Of a stretch of DNA of 17,682 nucleotides, positions 8,020 through 14,635 are shown one piece after another; the stretch's first letter is position 1; every line of letters begins with the position of its first letter. Source of the DNA: Candidatus Omnitrophota bacterium (GTDB lineage: Bacteria; Omnitrophota; Koll11; Gygaellales; Profunditerraquicolaceae); assembly GCA_025453435.1 (NCBI GenBank), contig JALOQI010000001.1, positions 1 through 17,682 of the forward strand. The letters are read 5' to 3'. The notes beneath the pieces were generated by a model. It was not told the origin of the DNA. It worked only from the letters and a program-made list of their open reading frames with translations, and ran no database searches. The position numbers and the translations under genes are program-made.

Positions 8020-9551
8020 TATCGGCTTTACTCCTGGCTCTTGCATTCGCGAATCTTAACCTTGAGTTCCTTGCATGGTTCGGATTTCTCCCGTTTTTTT
8101 TCGCAGTAAACAATTCGCATAATAAAAAGCAGTCATTTATTCTCGGTTTTGCATGCGGCGCGATATTCTGGCTGGGCACGATATACTGGCTCGCATATGT
8201 AACTGCAGCCGGGATGCTGCTGTTGGTTTTATACCTCGCTCTTTACTGGGGCGTGTTCGGCCTATATGTATGGTGGGCAAGATCGCGCTCAAGTATTTTT
8301 AAAGTTTTTTTTATTCCCGCACTATGGGTTTTGCTTGAGTATTGCCGAAGTTATTTCATGACAGGATTCCCCTGGGCGCTTCTGGGTTATAGCCAGCATA
8401 AAGCGCTTACGCTTATCCAGACAGCGGATATCACCGGCGCATGGGGCGTGTCTTTTATGGTGATGATGGCGAATGCGGCGATCTATGAGATCATCCGCGG
8501 CGCAGTCAGCAGAGAAAAGAACAATAGCGCGATCTCTGCCATAGCGGTGTCGTGTCTTTTTCTATGCGCGGCTTTTTACGGGGCATCCCGCATGGATTTT
8601 TTTACTAAAGCCGGCTCCCTGGATAAAAAGGCTCTTAAGGTCTCGGTTGTCCAGGGCAGCATCCCGCAGGAGCTTAAATGGGACTCAAACGCCGTCGAAT
8701 ATATAATGCAAAGATATATATCCCTTTCGCATCAGGCTGCGCAGGAGAAACCGGACCTGTTGATATGGCCGGAAGCTTCAGTGCCCGCTATTCTGACTGA
8801 AGATTCGGATTTTACCGCAGGCCTTATGCAGATGGCGCAGGACGCCGGGATACATCTGCTTGCCGGGGCTGTCACAAGCCGCGCAGGGGATTATTATAAC
8901 AGCGCTGTGCTGTTCCGGCCTGAAGGAGGCAGGGATATTTACGATAAACTGCATCTTGTCCCTTTCGGCGAATATATCCCCCTGCCGGGCATATTCGGAT
9001 TTCTTCAGACGATCGTGCCCATAGGCGAAGTAAAAAGGGGGCTCGATTACAAAATATTCGCTTTGCCGGTCGGCGGCTCTGCCTCCGGCGCTAAGTTTTC
9101 CTGCCTTATATGCTTTGAAGACCTTTTCCCGGAGTTGTCCAGAAGATTTGTTAGCGCCGGCGCGGGTTTTCTTGTCACGGTGACGAACGACGCCTGGTAT
9201 CAGAGGACTTCGGCGCCGTTCCAGCATTTTCAGGCTTCGGTCTTCAGGGCTATTGAGAACCGCGTGCCTATGGTTCGCTCGGCAAATACAGGGGTATCGG
9301 GTTTTATAGGCCCTCTTGGCTCGGTCGAAGGATTAGTCAAGGATACTGCGGGCAACGCCATATTTGTGCCCGGATCTTTGACTCGCAGGATCAGCATTCC
9401 CGCGCAGGGGCTGACAGTGTATACGCAGTCAGGGGATTGGTTTATATTGCTGTGTTCTTTGATTTTTCTTTTGGGTGTTTTGAATATATGTTACAATACT
9501 TTTCCTAAAAGCGGGAGGCGGTTATGCTCGAGCTTACAGCGGTCAAGATAA
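8004..9551 (+). CDS. lnt: Apolipoprotein N-acyltransferase Lnt
   Basis: Lnt adds the third acyl chain to the N-terminal diacylglyceryl-cysteine of lipoproteins in the inner membrane, the last step of lipoprotein maturation in Gram-negative bacteria. At 515 aa it has the family length. Residues about 1-200 form some six membrane helices; a periplasmic nitrilase-fold domain follows; a final helix lies near 475-495. The catalytic triad is visible: Glu257 ([10 protein letters not shown]), Lys315 ([13 protein letters not shown]) and Cys370 (CLICFED), in the same order and spacing as E267/K335/C387 of E. coli. ATG 8004 overlaps the end of secA by 16 bases with no strong SD, implying translational coupling. 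A substrate candidate in this window is the CsgG-type lipoprotein at 13797. Confidence 0.96.
   Translation: MLRTVISALLLALAFANLNLEFLAWFGFLPFFFAVNNSHNKKQSFILGFACGAIFWLGTIYWLAYVTAAGMLLLVLYLALYWGVFGLYVWWARSRSSIFKVFFIPALWVLLEYCRSYFMTGFPWALLGYSQHKALTLIQTADITGAWGVSFMVMMANAAIYEIIRGAVSREKNNSAISAIAVSCLFLCAAFYGASRMDFFTKAGSLDKKALKVSVVQGSIPQELKWDSNAVEYIMQRYISLSHQAAQEKPDLLIWPEASVPAILTEDSDFTAGLMQMAQDAGIHLLAGAVTSRAGDYYNSAVLFRPEGGRDIYDKLHLVPFGEYIPLPGIFGFLQTIVPIGEVKRGLDYKIFALPVGGSASGAKFSCLICFEDLFPELSRRFVSAGAGFLVTVTNDAWYQRTSAPFQHFQASVFRAIENRVPMVRSANTGVSGFIGPLGSVEGLVKDTAGNAIFVPGSLTRRISIPAQGLTVYTQSGDWFILLCSLIFLLGVLNICYNTFPKSGRRLCSSLQRSR
9489..9497 (+). promoter_or_regulatory. Possible extended -10 promoter inside lnt
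   Basis: TGTTACAAT fits an extended -10 (TG, T, TACAAT at 9492-9497) about 27 bases before the start of the adenosine-specific kinase gene. The upstream TTGGGT is too close (about 15 bases) to be a good -35. It could give the kinase gene an independent transcript, but the AT-rich context makes chance occurrence possible. Confidence 0.25.
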
Positions 9552-10009
9552 AGAAATCGGAAGATATAAACGTCATAATCGGCCAGAGCCATTTTATCAA
9601 GACGGTCGAAGATATTTATGAAGCCCTTATTTCGGCTGTCCCCGCTATTAAATTCGGCCTGGCGTTCGTCGAATCATCCGGGGCGTGCAAGGTGCGCGCA
9701 GAAGGCACTGATCAGGCTCTGAAGGACCTGGCATGCGAAAACGCCCTTAGCATAGGCGCAGGCCATAGTTTTATCATAATGCTCAAAGACTCTTATCCTA
9801 TAAACGTCCTTAATGCGGTCAAGGCGGTTCCCGAGGTTTGTTCGATTTATTGCGCTTCTGCGAATCCCATAGAGGTTATTGTAGCGCAGACAGACGGCGG
9901 CAGAGGCATTATGGGTGTCATTGATGGATCAAAGCCAAAAGGCATTGAAACAACTGAAGATATAGCATGGCGGAAACAATTGCTGCGCAAGATCGGATAT
10001 AAGCTTTAA
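9524..10009 (+). CDS. Adenosine-specific kinase family protein (COG1839)
   Basis: Encodes a 161-aa protein that I recognise as the adenosine-specific kinase family (PF04008/COG1839), best known from archaea such as Pyrobaculum and from scattered bacteria. Characteristic stretches are IKFGLAFVESSGACKVR near residues 42-58, GAGHSFIIMLKDSYPINVLNAVK in the middle and the C-terminal half with GGRGIMGVIDGSKPKGIE. A member from Pyrobaculum was structurally characterised as binding adenosine/AMP; catalytic data are sparse, so the function here is transferred by family only. The start ATG has a good SD (GGGAGG, 9513-9518). It overlaps the end of lnt by 28 bases, an odd neighbour for a nucleoside enzyme. 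The length is the usual one, with no truncation. Confidence 0.85.
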   Translation: MLELTAVKIKKSEDINVIIGQSHFIKTVEDIYEALISAVPAIKFGLAFVESSGACKVRAEGTDQALKDLACENALSIGAGHSFIIMLKDSYPINVLNAVKAVPEVCSIYCASANPIEVIVAQTDGGRGIMGVIDGSKPKGIETTEDIAWRKQLLRKIGYKL

Positions 10010-10015
10010 TTGACT

Positions 10016-10054
10016 TCCGGGGTTTTGGCACTATGAAAGTGCTTGAAATCCGGA
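10016..10054 (+). promoter_or_regulatory. Imperfect dyad upstream of the acyltransferase gene
   Basis: An outer pair TCCGG (10016-10020) / CCGGA (10050-10054) encloses an inner perfect inverted repeat GCACT (10028-10032) / AGTGC (10038-10042) with a 5-base centre; the arms between pair only partly. No T-run follows, so it does not look like an intrinsic terminator. It overlaps the -35 region of the putative promoter, so an operator or a short RNA hairpin are both possible. Confidence 0.4.
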
Positions 10055-10070
10055 GAAAATTTGATATAAT
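10043..10070 (+). promoter_or_regulatory. Putative sigma70-type promoter
   Basis: TTGAAA (10043-10048), a 16-base spacer, then TATAAT (10065-10070). Transcription would begin near 10077, leaving only about 10 bases before ATG 10087 and excluding the AAGGA at 10071-10075. Either the mRNA is nearly leaderless, or the match is partly accidental and AAGGA is the ribosome binding site of a read-through message. Confidence 0.45.
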
Positions 10071-10086
10071 AAGGATTTGAAGCATA

Positions 10087-11004
10087 ATGTTCCTTAAAAA
10101 AATACAGCGATCGTTCATATATTCGGCCGGATTCGGTTTTTTTGTCGTATGTTCTTTGATATTGCGCCATCTGCCCCAATTCCTGCTTTATGAGATAGCT
10201 AAGGCTTTCGGAGCACTGGGATATTTTCTGGGCGGAAAGTTTAAAAAAGTAGCCTTGCAGAACCTTCGTGCGGGTTTCAGCGCAGAAAAGAGCCAGAAAG
10301 AGATCAGCCGGATAACCATGGAATGTTTTATTTCCATGGCTAAGTCAGCCATTGAGTTGGTCACGATAGTCGGCAAGTCTCCTGCGTTCATGAAGGCCAG
10401 ATACGAGATTGTGAATAAAAAGCATCTGGACAAAGCACTGGCAAAGGGAAAGGGCGTTATTCTTGTGAGCGCGCACTTCGGCAATTTCCCTTCTATGATC
10501 GTCCGGCTGAGCTGTGAGGGTTACAAGACAGGCGCCATCATGCGGCCGCTCAAGGACGAGAGGTTTGAAAAGTTTCTTGCGGGAGAGAGGGACCGGTTCA
10601 GGATCCACACGATCAAAAGCATTCCGCGTAAGGAATGCGTTGTTGAGACCATAAAAAGCCTGCGCAATAATGAGGCCATATTCCTGCCGCTGGACCAGAA
10701 TTTCGGCACAGGCGGGGTTTTTGTGGATTTTTTCGGCAGAAAAGCAGCAACCGCGACCGGGCCTGTGGTGCTTGCCCAGCGAACGGGCGCAGCGGTGGTG
10801 CCGTGTTTTATCATCAGGCAGAAGAACAACCGTCACAAGATAATAATCGAGCCTGAATTCCCGCTGTTGAGTTCGGGTAACGAGCAGGAAAGCATATTCA
10901 TAAATGTCCAGGAACTGACGCGCATTATAGAATCATATGTGCGCAAATACCCGGCAGAGTGGAGCTGGATACACCGAAGATGGAAAACACAGCCTAGGGT
11001 TTAA
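10087..11004 (+). CDS. LpxL/HtrB-family lysophospholipid/lipid A acyltransferase, atypical catalytic motif
   Basis: Encodes a 305-aa member of the LpxL/HtrB (LPLAT) acyltransferase family, which transfers a secondary acyl chain to lipid A precursors or related lysolipids at the inner membrane. One N-terminal membrane segment (about residues 9-27) is followed by the catalytic domain. Supporting features are SAHFGNF (128-134), the LPLDQNFGTGGVFVDFFGR segment that matches the family's acceptor-pocket region, GAAVVPCFIIR, and the C-terminal PAEWSWIHRRWK that matches the PEQWLWxHRRWK signature. The family catalytic dyad is H-x4-D/E; here His130 is followed by Pro at 135 where Glu/Asp is expected (HFGNFP instead of HFGNWE). 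Either the acidic partner is supplied elsewhere or the enzyme is altered. Substrate is not determinable. Confidence 0.87.
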   Translation: MFLKKIQRSFIYSAGFGFFVVCSLILRHLPQFLLYEIAKAFGALGYFLGGKFKKVALQNLRAGFSAEKSQKEISRITMECFISMAKSAIELVTIVGKSPAFMKARYEIVNKKHLDKALAKGKGVILVSAHFGNFPSMIVRLSCEGYKTGAIMRPLKDERFEKFLAGERDRFRIHTIKSIPRKECVVETIKSLRNNEAIFLPLDQNFGTGGVFVDFFGRKAATATGPVVLAQRTGAAVVPCFIIRQKNNRHKIIIEPEFPLLSSGNEQESIFINVQELTRIIESYVRKYPAEWSWIHRRWKTQPRV

Positions 11005-11041
11005 ACAGGCAAATTTACGGCAAAACTAAGGAGGTGAGCAC

Positions 11042-11251
11042 ATGGCAGACGAAGCGAAACAGGAACAGAAGACCGATATGAAGAAAGTGTTCTCGACCGT
11101 GTTCAAGGTCATCTTAGGGCTGGCATTTCTCGGCCTTGGCGCGTGGTTCGTTTACAAGGGCTGGTCTCATCTGTGGACAGTGATCAAGGGCACCATAGGG
11201 TTGTTTTTTATCTTAGCCGGCGTAATAACACTGGCCATAGCGAAAGAATAA
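11042..11251 (+). CDS. Small two-helix membrane protein, unknown function
   Basis: Encodes 69 aa that I cannot assign to a named family. A charged, Lys/Glu/Gln-rich N-terminus (about residues 1-15) is followed by a hydrophobic helix near 20-37, a short WSHLW turn, and a second hydrophobic helix near 47-66, a helical-hairpin topology. The SD is near-perfect (AAGGAGGTGA, 11029-11038, ending just before ATG 11042), suggesting high expression. It lies 37 bases after the acyltransferase gene and is followed at once by a palindromic terminator, so it closes that transcription unit. A small accessory membrane protein is a guess only. Confidence 0.75.
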   Translation: MADEAKQEQKTDMKKVFSTVFKVILGLAFLGLGAWFVYKGWSHLWTVIKGTIGLFFILAGVITLAIAKE

Positions 11252-11268
11252 TATACGGGTCTCGATAT

Positions 11269-11314
11269 AAAACCAGAGGGTCAATAGGCATATGCCTATT
11301 GACCCCTGTTTTAT
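11269..11314 (+). terminator. Terminator-like hairpin with a 28-bp perfect palindrome
   Basis: GGGTCAATAGGCAT (11278-11291) is followed directly by its exact reverse complement (11292-11305), with no spacer. AAAAC (11269-11273) and GTTTT (11308-11312) extend the stem beyond a small internal loop, giving a short U-tract on the + strand and an A-tract that serves as a U-tract on the other strand. It sits between the 69-aa gene and bioY. A bidirectional-type intrinsic terminator is the best reading; a repressor operator for bioY is an alternative, though the half-sites do not match the BirA consensus in orientation. Confidence 0.65.
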
Positions 11315-11360
11315 GAATTTCGGCAAAAGATCTATAAACTAAATTTATCTGGAGAATTCA

Positions 11361-11930
11361 ATGCAGGCATTGCTCAAGAAAGATTTTGCGCTGGATAAAG
11401 CAACAGCCGGATATCTGGCGATGTTTTTATTTACCGTTATGACCGTATTGTCGGGGTTTATCCGCATTCCGATCCCCATGAGCCCTGTGCCTGTAACCCT
11501 GCAGACTTTTTTTGTCATTCTTGCAGGCGCCAGCCTATCCGGCTATAAGGGAGGCATCTCTCAGATCTTATACCTTGCATTAGGGGTTATGGGAGCTCCT
11601 GTTTTCAGCACCCAGGGCAGCGCATTTCTATATATAACGGGGCCCAGCGGCGGCTATATGGCCGGATTTGTTCTGGCCGCGTTATTTCTAGGGTTTATGC
11701 CGGCATCATTTAAGAAATCTTACGTCCGCATTTTTTTAACATTTCTTGCCGCAGATGCGGTCATTCTTGCAACCGGAGCCGTATGGCTTGGGGCCCTGAC
11801 AGGATATGACCCCGTCAGGATTTTTCAGATAGGAGTTCTGCCGTTTGTGCCCGGAGACATTTTCAAGGCATTTGCCGCAGCGGCGGTTTATAAAGCGATC
11901 AAGCCGCGGCTGGACCGGGTATTATATTGA
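11361..11930 (+). CDS. bioY: Biotin transporter substrate-binding subunit BioY
   Basis: BioY is the S component of ECF-type biotin transporters, a roughly 190-aa membrane protein that binds biotin at picomolar to nanomolar affinity. At 189 aa it has family length and about six hydrophobic segments. Diagnostic stretches are IRIPIPMSPVPVTLQTFFV (residues about 34-52), ALGVMGAPVFS, the GPSGGYMAGF motif and the C-terminal FVPGDIFKAFAAAAV. GGAGA (11351-11355) precedes the ATG. No EcfA/EcfT energising subunits (BioMN) are in the window, so it either borrows a shared ECF module or works alone, as reported for solitary BioY proteins. No biotin biosynthesis gene is adjacent. Confidence 0.95.
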   Translation: MQALLKKDFALDKATAGYLAMFLFTVMTVLSGFIRIPIPMSPVPVTLQTFFVILAGASLSGYKGGISQILYLALGVMGAPVFSTQGSAFLYITGPSGGYMAGFVLAALFLGFMPASFKKSYVRIFLTFLAADAVILATGAVWLGALTGYDPVRIFQIGVLPFVPGDIFKAFAAAAVYKAIKPRLDRVLY

Positions 11931-11979
11931 CAGCGTGAATCTTTGCCGAAGCAGCAGGATAATTTTTAAGGAGGTGTTT

Positions 11980-12405
11980 ATGTCAGCAGGGAAATACATT
12001 TTCGTAATTGCGGTTGCGGCGTGCGCGCTTTTAACCGGCACGGCAGTTTCCCGGGCGCAGGAAAACCTCGAGCCGCAATGGCTCTGGGGAGAGGTCGAGA
12101 CTGTCAATGCCCAGGCAAAGACTCTGCAGGTAAAATACCTGGATTATGACACCGATATAGAGAAAGAGCTGACTTTGGCCACTGATGAAAAAACCAAGTA
12201 TGAGAATGTCAAAGGCCTGGAGGAGATAAAACCCCAGGATACGATAAGCGTCGATTACGTGATAGGTTCGGACGGCGGCAACCTTGCAGTTGATATAAGC
12301 GTTGAGAAGCTGGAAGATATGGATGCAGTAGATATCCCCGAACCTGAGATAGAAAAAGAAAAAGTCGGCACGGCGCCTGCGGCATCCGAAGAAACAAAAC
12401 AATAA
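11980..12405 (+). CDS. Small exported protein with OB-like (DUF5666-style) domain
   Basis: Encodes 141 aa. I place the start at ATG 11980 because AAGGAGGTG (11968-11976) lies directly upstream and a clean signal peptide follows; a longer open frame back to 11845 runs inside bioY in another frame and is not credible. The signal peptide spans about residues 1-26 with likely cleavage after SRA. The mature domain (WLWGEVETVNAQAKTLQVKY... to VDYVIGSDGG) is a small beta-rich unit like DUF5666/OB-fold domains, where a GxVxxVd...itv...vtv..dT.y pattern recurs. The C-terminus is acidic and Pro-rich (PEPEIEKEK). Function unknown; the fold assignment is by pattern only. It is followed by a strong terminator. 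Confidence 0.8.
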   Translation: MSAGKYIFVIAVAACALLTGTAVSRAQENLEPQWLWGEVETVNAQAKTLQVKYLDYDTDIEKELTLATDEKTKYENVKGLEEIKPQDTISVDYVIGSDGGNLAVDISVEKLEDMDAVDIPEPEIEKEKVGTAPAASEETKQ

Positions 12406-12423
12406 AATCATTTCCGCCGGTTT

Positions 12424-12456
12424 AAAAAGGCAGGACAAAACCCCTGCCTTTTTATT
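12424..12456 (+). terminator. Intrinsic terminator
   Basis: AAAAAGGCAGG (12424-12434) pairs perfectly with CCTGCCTTTTT (12443-12453) across an 8-base loop, giving an 11-bp stem whose 3' side ends in a T-run that continues as TTTTTATTTC. It ends the unit with the exported protein. The next gene starts 12 bases after the hairpin. Confidence 0.9.
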
Positions 12457-12467
12457 TCACTGTTCAA

Positions 12468-13115
12468 ATGAAAATAAAAAACATATCTCTTGTGGTATTT
12501 GACCTGGACGGGACCCTTATCGACGCATACCCTGCGATCACAAAAAGCTTTAATTACACCATGAGCGCTCTGAAATACAAAACAAGGTCCCCCGGGGTCA
12601 TCAAAAGGGCTGTGGGCTTCGGAGACCGCAGATTGCTGCAGCCTTTTGTGAACGAAAACGACCTGGACGCTGCCTTAAAAATTTACCGCAGGCATCACGC
12701 AGACAGCCTTGTGAAATACAGCCGCCTAATGCCCGGTGTAAGGGCATTATTGTCAGGATTGAAAAAAAGAGAATACATGCTGGCAGTAGCAAGCAACAGG
12801 CCCAGCAGGTTTTCCAATATACTCCTTAAGCATCTGGATATCCGCAAGTTTTTTGATTTTGTCCTGTGCGGGGATAAGATAAGCCGCATGAAACCGCACC
12901 CGCAGATATTGCGCATTATCATGGCCAGATTCAAGGTAAAACCCGGCCGGGCTTTATTCGTGGGCGATATGGTCATTGACGCCGTGACCGGCAGGCGCGC
13001 AGGCGTAAGGACGGTCATGGTGCCCACGGGTTCCAGCAGCAGGTCCGAGATCTCGAAAGAAAAGCCCCTTCTGATCATCCCCAGGGTAAAAGATCTTTCC
13101 GGGCTTTTGTTCTGA
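12468..13115 (+). CDS. HAD-superfamily phosphatase (Gph-like)
   Basis: Encodes a 215-aa haloacid dehalogenase-like hydrolase of the phosphoglycolate phosphatase/beta-phosphoglucomutase branch with an alpha-helical cap. All four HAD motifs are visible: I, FDLDGT (nucleophile Asp12 and acid/base Asp14); II, VASN (Asn110 region); III, Lys142 in RMKPHP; IV, VGDMVID (Asp167 and Asp171). The metal is presumably Mg2+, the substrate a phosphorylated small molecule that cannot be specified. ATG 12468 has no recognisable SD and lies only 12 bases behind the preceding terminator hairpin, so expression may depend on read-through, an unseen promoter or leaderless initiation. No other start fits the conserved N-terminus. 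Confidence 0.9.
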   Translation: MKIKNISLVVFDLDGTLIDAYPAITKSFNYTMSALKYKTRSPGVIKRAVGFGDRRLLQPFVNENDLDAALKIYRRHHADSLVKYSRLMPGVRALLSGLKKREYMLAVASNRPSRFSNILLKHLDIRKFFDFVLCGDKISRMKPHPQILRIIMARFKVKPGRALFVGDMVIDAVTGRRAGVRTVMVPTGSSSRSEISKEKPLLIIPRVKDLSGLLF

Positions 13116-13133
13116 AAAGAGGGCCTTATTAGC

Positions 13134-13161
13134 TTGACAGCCGATAAAACCGAATTATAAT
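13134..13161 (+). promoter_or_regulatory. Consensus sigma70-type promoter
   Basis: TTGACA (13134-13139), 16-base spacer, TATAAT (13156-13161): both hexamers match the consensus exactly. Transcription would begin near 13168, at or just before the SD GGAGGTGA (13170-13177) of the exported protein at 13180, giving a very short leader. It is the best promoter in the window and marks a new transcription unit. Confidence 0.85.
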
Positions 13162-13179
13162 AATGTCACGGAGGTGAGC

Positions 13180-13773
13180 ATGAGAAAATTTTTATTGATA
13201 ACTGCTTTTATAGCACTATCTTTTATGCCTGCTTTCAGCCAGGAAGCACAGCCGGCAGAGGCAGTTGGGAAAGCCCAAATAGTATTGCTTGTATCAGAGC
13301 AGAACATCGACAGCCCAAGGCATGCCTGGTGGGCAAGCGAAGTGGATCTGTCTGCTACAGAAGCGGCGTTAGCTACAAAATTACTGGACGCCGGATTTGA
13401 GGTCATAGACCCGGCTTCTATGTCGGGCGTTATAAAAAAAGAGAAGGCGTTCAGGATGCTTGATGTCTCCGATAAGTCTTCCGTAAAAATGGCAAGTCTG
13501 GCAAAAGCTGACTACGTGCTCCTGGGCAAAGCCGTTGCTTCATCAGGCGGCAACGTGCCGCAGTCAAGCATGCGGTCATGTTTCGCCAATATTACGGCGA
13601 AACTTATCAACGTCAGGACAGGCAAAGTCATAGCATATCTGGACGCCTCGGGCAATTCAGCCCACATGGATGTTATCACAGGGGGCAGGGAGGCTTTAGT
13701 GAGCGCCGGCCAGAGCATCGGCATTAAGATGGTTGATAAGCTCAACGCATTATCGCAGGCAAAATCACAATAA
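13180..13773 (+). CDS. Exported FlgT/CsgG-like alpha-beta domain protein
   Basis: Encodes 197 aa. ATG 13180 is chosen over the in-frame GTG 13174 because GGAGGTGA (13170-13177) then has proper spacing. Residues about 1-20 form a Sec signal peptide with likely cleavage after AFS. The mature part has an alternating beta/alpha pattern: IVLLVSEQN, then ATEAALATKLLDAGFEVIDP, then LAKADYVLLGKAVAS, then ANITAKLINVRTGKVIAYLDA. This is the anticodon-binding-like layout shared by CsgG, TolB N-domain and FlgT-type envelope proteins (a strand, a helix from a sensor-like ATE..L segment, a GFEVVD strand and a late RTGKVI hairpin). No enzymatic motif is seen. It is followed after 23 bases by the CsgG-family lipoprotein, so the two probably act together at the outer membrane. 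Family assignment is by pattern and moderately uncertain. Confidence 0.78.
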   Translation: MRKFLLITAFIALSFMPAFSQEAQPAEAVGKAQIVLLVSEQNIDSPRHAWWASEVDLSATEAALATKLLDAGFEVIDPASMSGVIKKEKAFRMLDVSDKSSVKMASLAKADYVLLGKAVASSGGNVPQSSMRSCFANITAKLINVRTGKVIAYLDASGNSAHMDVITGGREALVSAGQSIGIKMVDKLNALSQAKSQ

Positions 13774-13796
13774 CAATCTTTCCGGAGGCAGTGCAG

Positions 13797-14540
13797 ATGA
13801 AAAAATTCGTATATTCGGTTTTAAGTTTTTTTCTGGTTGCCTGCTCGGGCTGCGCTACCCTTGACCAGATGACCCAGCCTAGCGCGCAGGTGGATAATAA
13901 CGCCGGCGCGCAGGCAATGCCTCCTTATTCGGGCCCTAAAGCGCGCATCGCGGTCGCTGATTTCGACGTTAAAGCGGCAAAGGCAAGGGGCGAAGTCGGT
14001 TCGGGCCTGCGCGAAATGCTCGTGACGGCGCTTATAAACTCTAACAGATTCCGCGTTGTAGAACGCCAGGTGCTGGATCATATCATGCAGGAGCAGGAAT
14101 TGGCTGCGTCAGGAGCGGCTGCGCCGGGAGGAGGCGCGCAGCGCGGCCAGATAAAGACAGCGGATATTATTATAACCGCGGCGGTGACTGAATTCGAACC
14201 TCAGGCTTCGGGCGGCGCGGCAGGCATCGGCGGAGGCGGAGGGGTCGGCAGCGGAGTTCTGGGCGCCCTTCTGGGAGCATCCATGAATAAAGCGCACATG
14301 GCTTTAGATATAAGGGTCATCGATACATCCACTTCCGAAGTCCTTGCGGCAACGCGCGTGCAGGGCCAGGCTTCGGATATGGGCGGAGGCCTGATGGCCG
14401 GGTTTTTCGGCGGATGGGGCCTGGGCGCGGGCCTTTCAATGTACGCAAACACGCCTATGGAAAAAGCCATACGCATATGCATAATAGAGGCCATCCGCTA
14501 TATATCTCAAACAGTGCCTGCTAATTATTACAAATATTAA
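13797..14540 (+). CDS. CsgG-family outer-membrane lipoprotein
   Basis: Encodes 247 aa. ATG 13797 has GGAGG (13784-13788) at normal spacing; an upstream GTG at 13791 is too close to it. The N-terminus is a lipoprotein signal with lipobox LVAC, so Lnt is expected to acylate it. The core matches CsgG (PF03783): ARIAVADFDV, GLREMLVTALINSNRFRVVER, IKTADIIITAAVTEFEP, ALDIRVIDTSTSEVLAATRV and MEKAIRICIIEAIRYI. CsgG of E. coli forms a nonameric outer-membrane pore for curli subunits. The two regions that make its transmembrane beta-hairpins are here Gly/Ala-rich (about residues 138-162 and 196-218). No csgA, B, E or F is nearby, so a curli role is not supported; a generic export channel or envelope-stress lipoprotein are alternatives. 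Confidence 0.86.
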   Translation: MKKFVYSVLSFFLVACSGCATLDQMTQPSAQVDNNAGAQAMPPYSGPKARIAVADFDVKAAKARGEVGSGLREMLVTALINSNRFRVVERQVLDHIMQEQELAASGAAAPGGGAQRGQIKTADIIITAAVTEFEPQASGGAAGIGGGGGVGSGVLGALLGASMNKAHMALDIRVIDTSTSEVLAATRVQGQASDMGGGLMAGFFGGWGLGAGLSMYANTPMEKAIRICIIEAIRYISQTVPANYYKY

Positions 14541-14554
14541 GAAAGGGACATAAC

Positions 14555-14635
14555 ATGGGAAAAAGAAAACGCAGAGGAAAACTCAACTGGCGCTCCAAGA
14601 AAGCCAACCACGGCAGAAAGCCGGCGTTAGGTTAA
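14555..14635 (+). CDS. 26-aa strongly basic mini-protein
   Basis: A 26-codon gene directly downstream of the CsgG-family gene, with a good SD (AAAGGGA, 14542-14548) six bases before ATG. The product begins MGKRKRRGKLNW and ends KKANHGRKPALG: about 11 Lys/Arg in 26 residues, one Trp, no acidic residue. Its size and charge resemble tiny ribosomal subunit proteins such as bTHX (which also starts MGK and has an RGK..W segment) or bS22-like peptides, and I have an unverified sense that the KKANHGRKP ending recurs in bacteria. An RNA-binding, ribosome-associated role is inference. A weak hairpin overlapping its 3' end and a T7 run suggest that the gene ends its transcript. Confidence 0.72.
   Translation: MGKRKRRGKLNWRSKKANHGRKPALG

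Noticed and set aside
10026..10044. TGGCAC...TGCTT upstream of the acyltransferase gene as a sigma54 (-24/-12) promoter.
   Set aside because: The GG and GC dinucleotides are 14 bases apart instead of the strict 12.
11278..11305. The bioY-proximal palindrome as a BirA operator.
   Set aside because: BirA sites have TTGT.AACC on the left and GGTT.ACAA on the right with a 14-16 base spacer; here the halves are reversed and contiguous.
11927..11963. TTGACA (11927-11932) and GATAAT (11958-11963) upstream of the exported protein gene at 11980 as a promoter.
   Set aside because: The spacer is 25 bases, too long for sigma70; no alternative hexamer sits at 16-18 bases.
11845..11979. A 45-residue N-terminal extension of the exported protein gene starting inside bioY.
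   Set aside because: The SD and signal peptide at 11980 define the start; the extension is bioY read in another frame.
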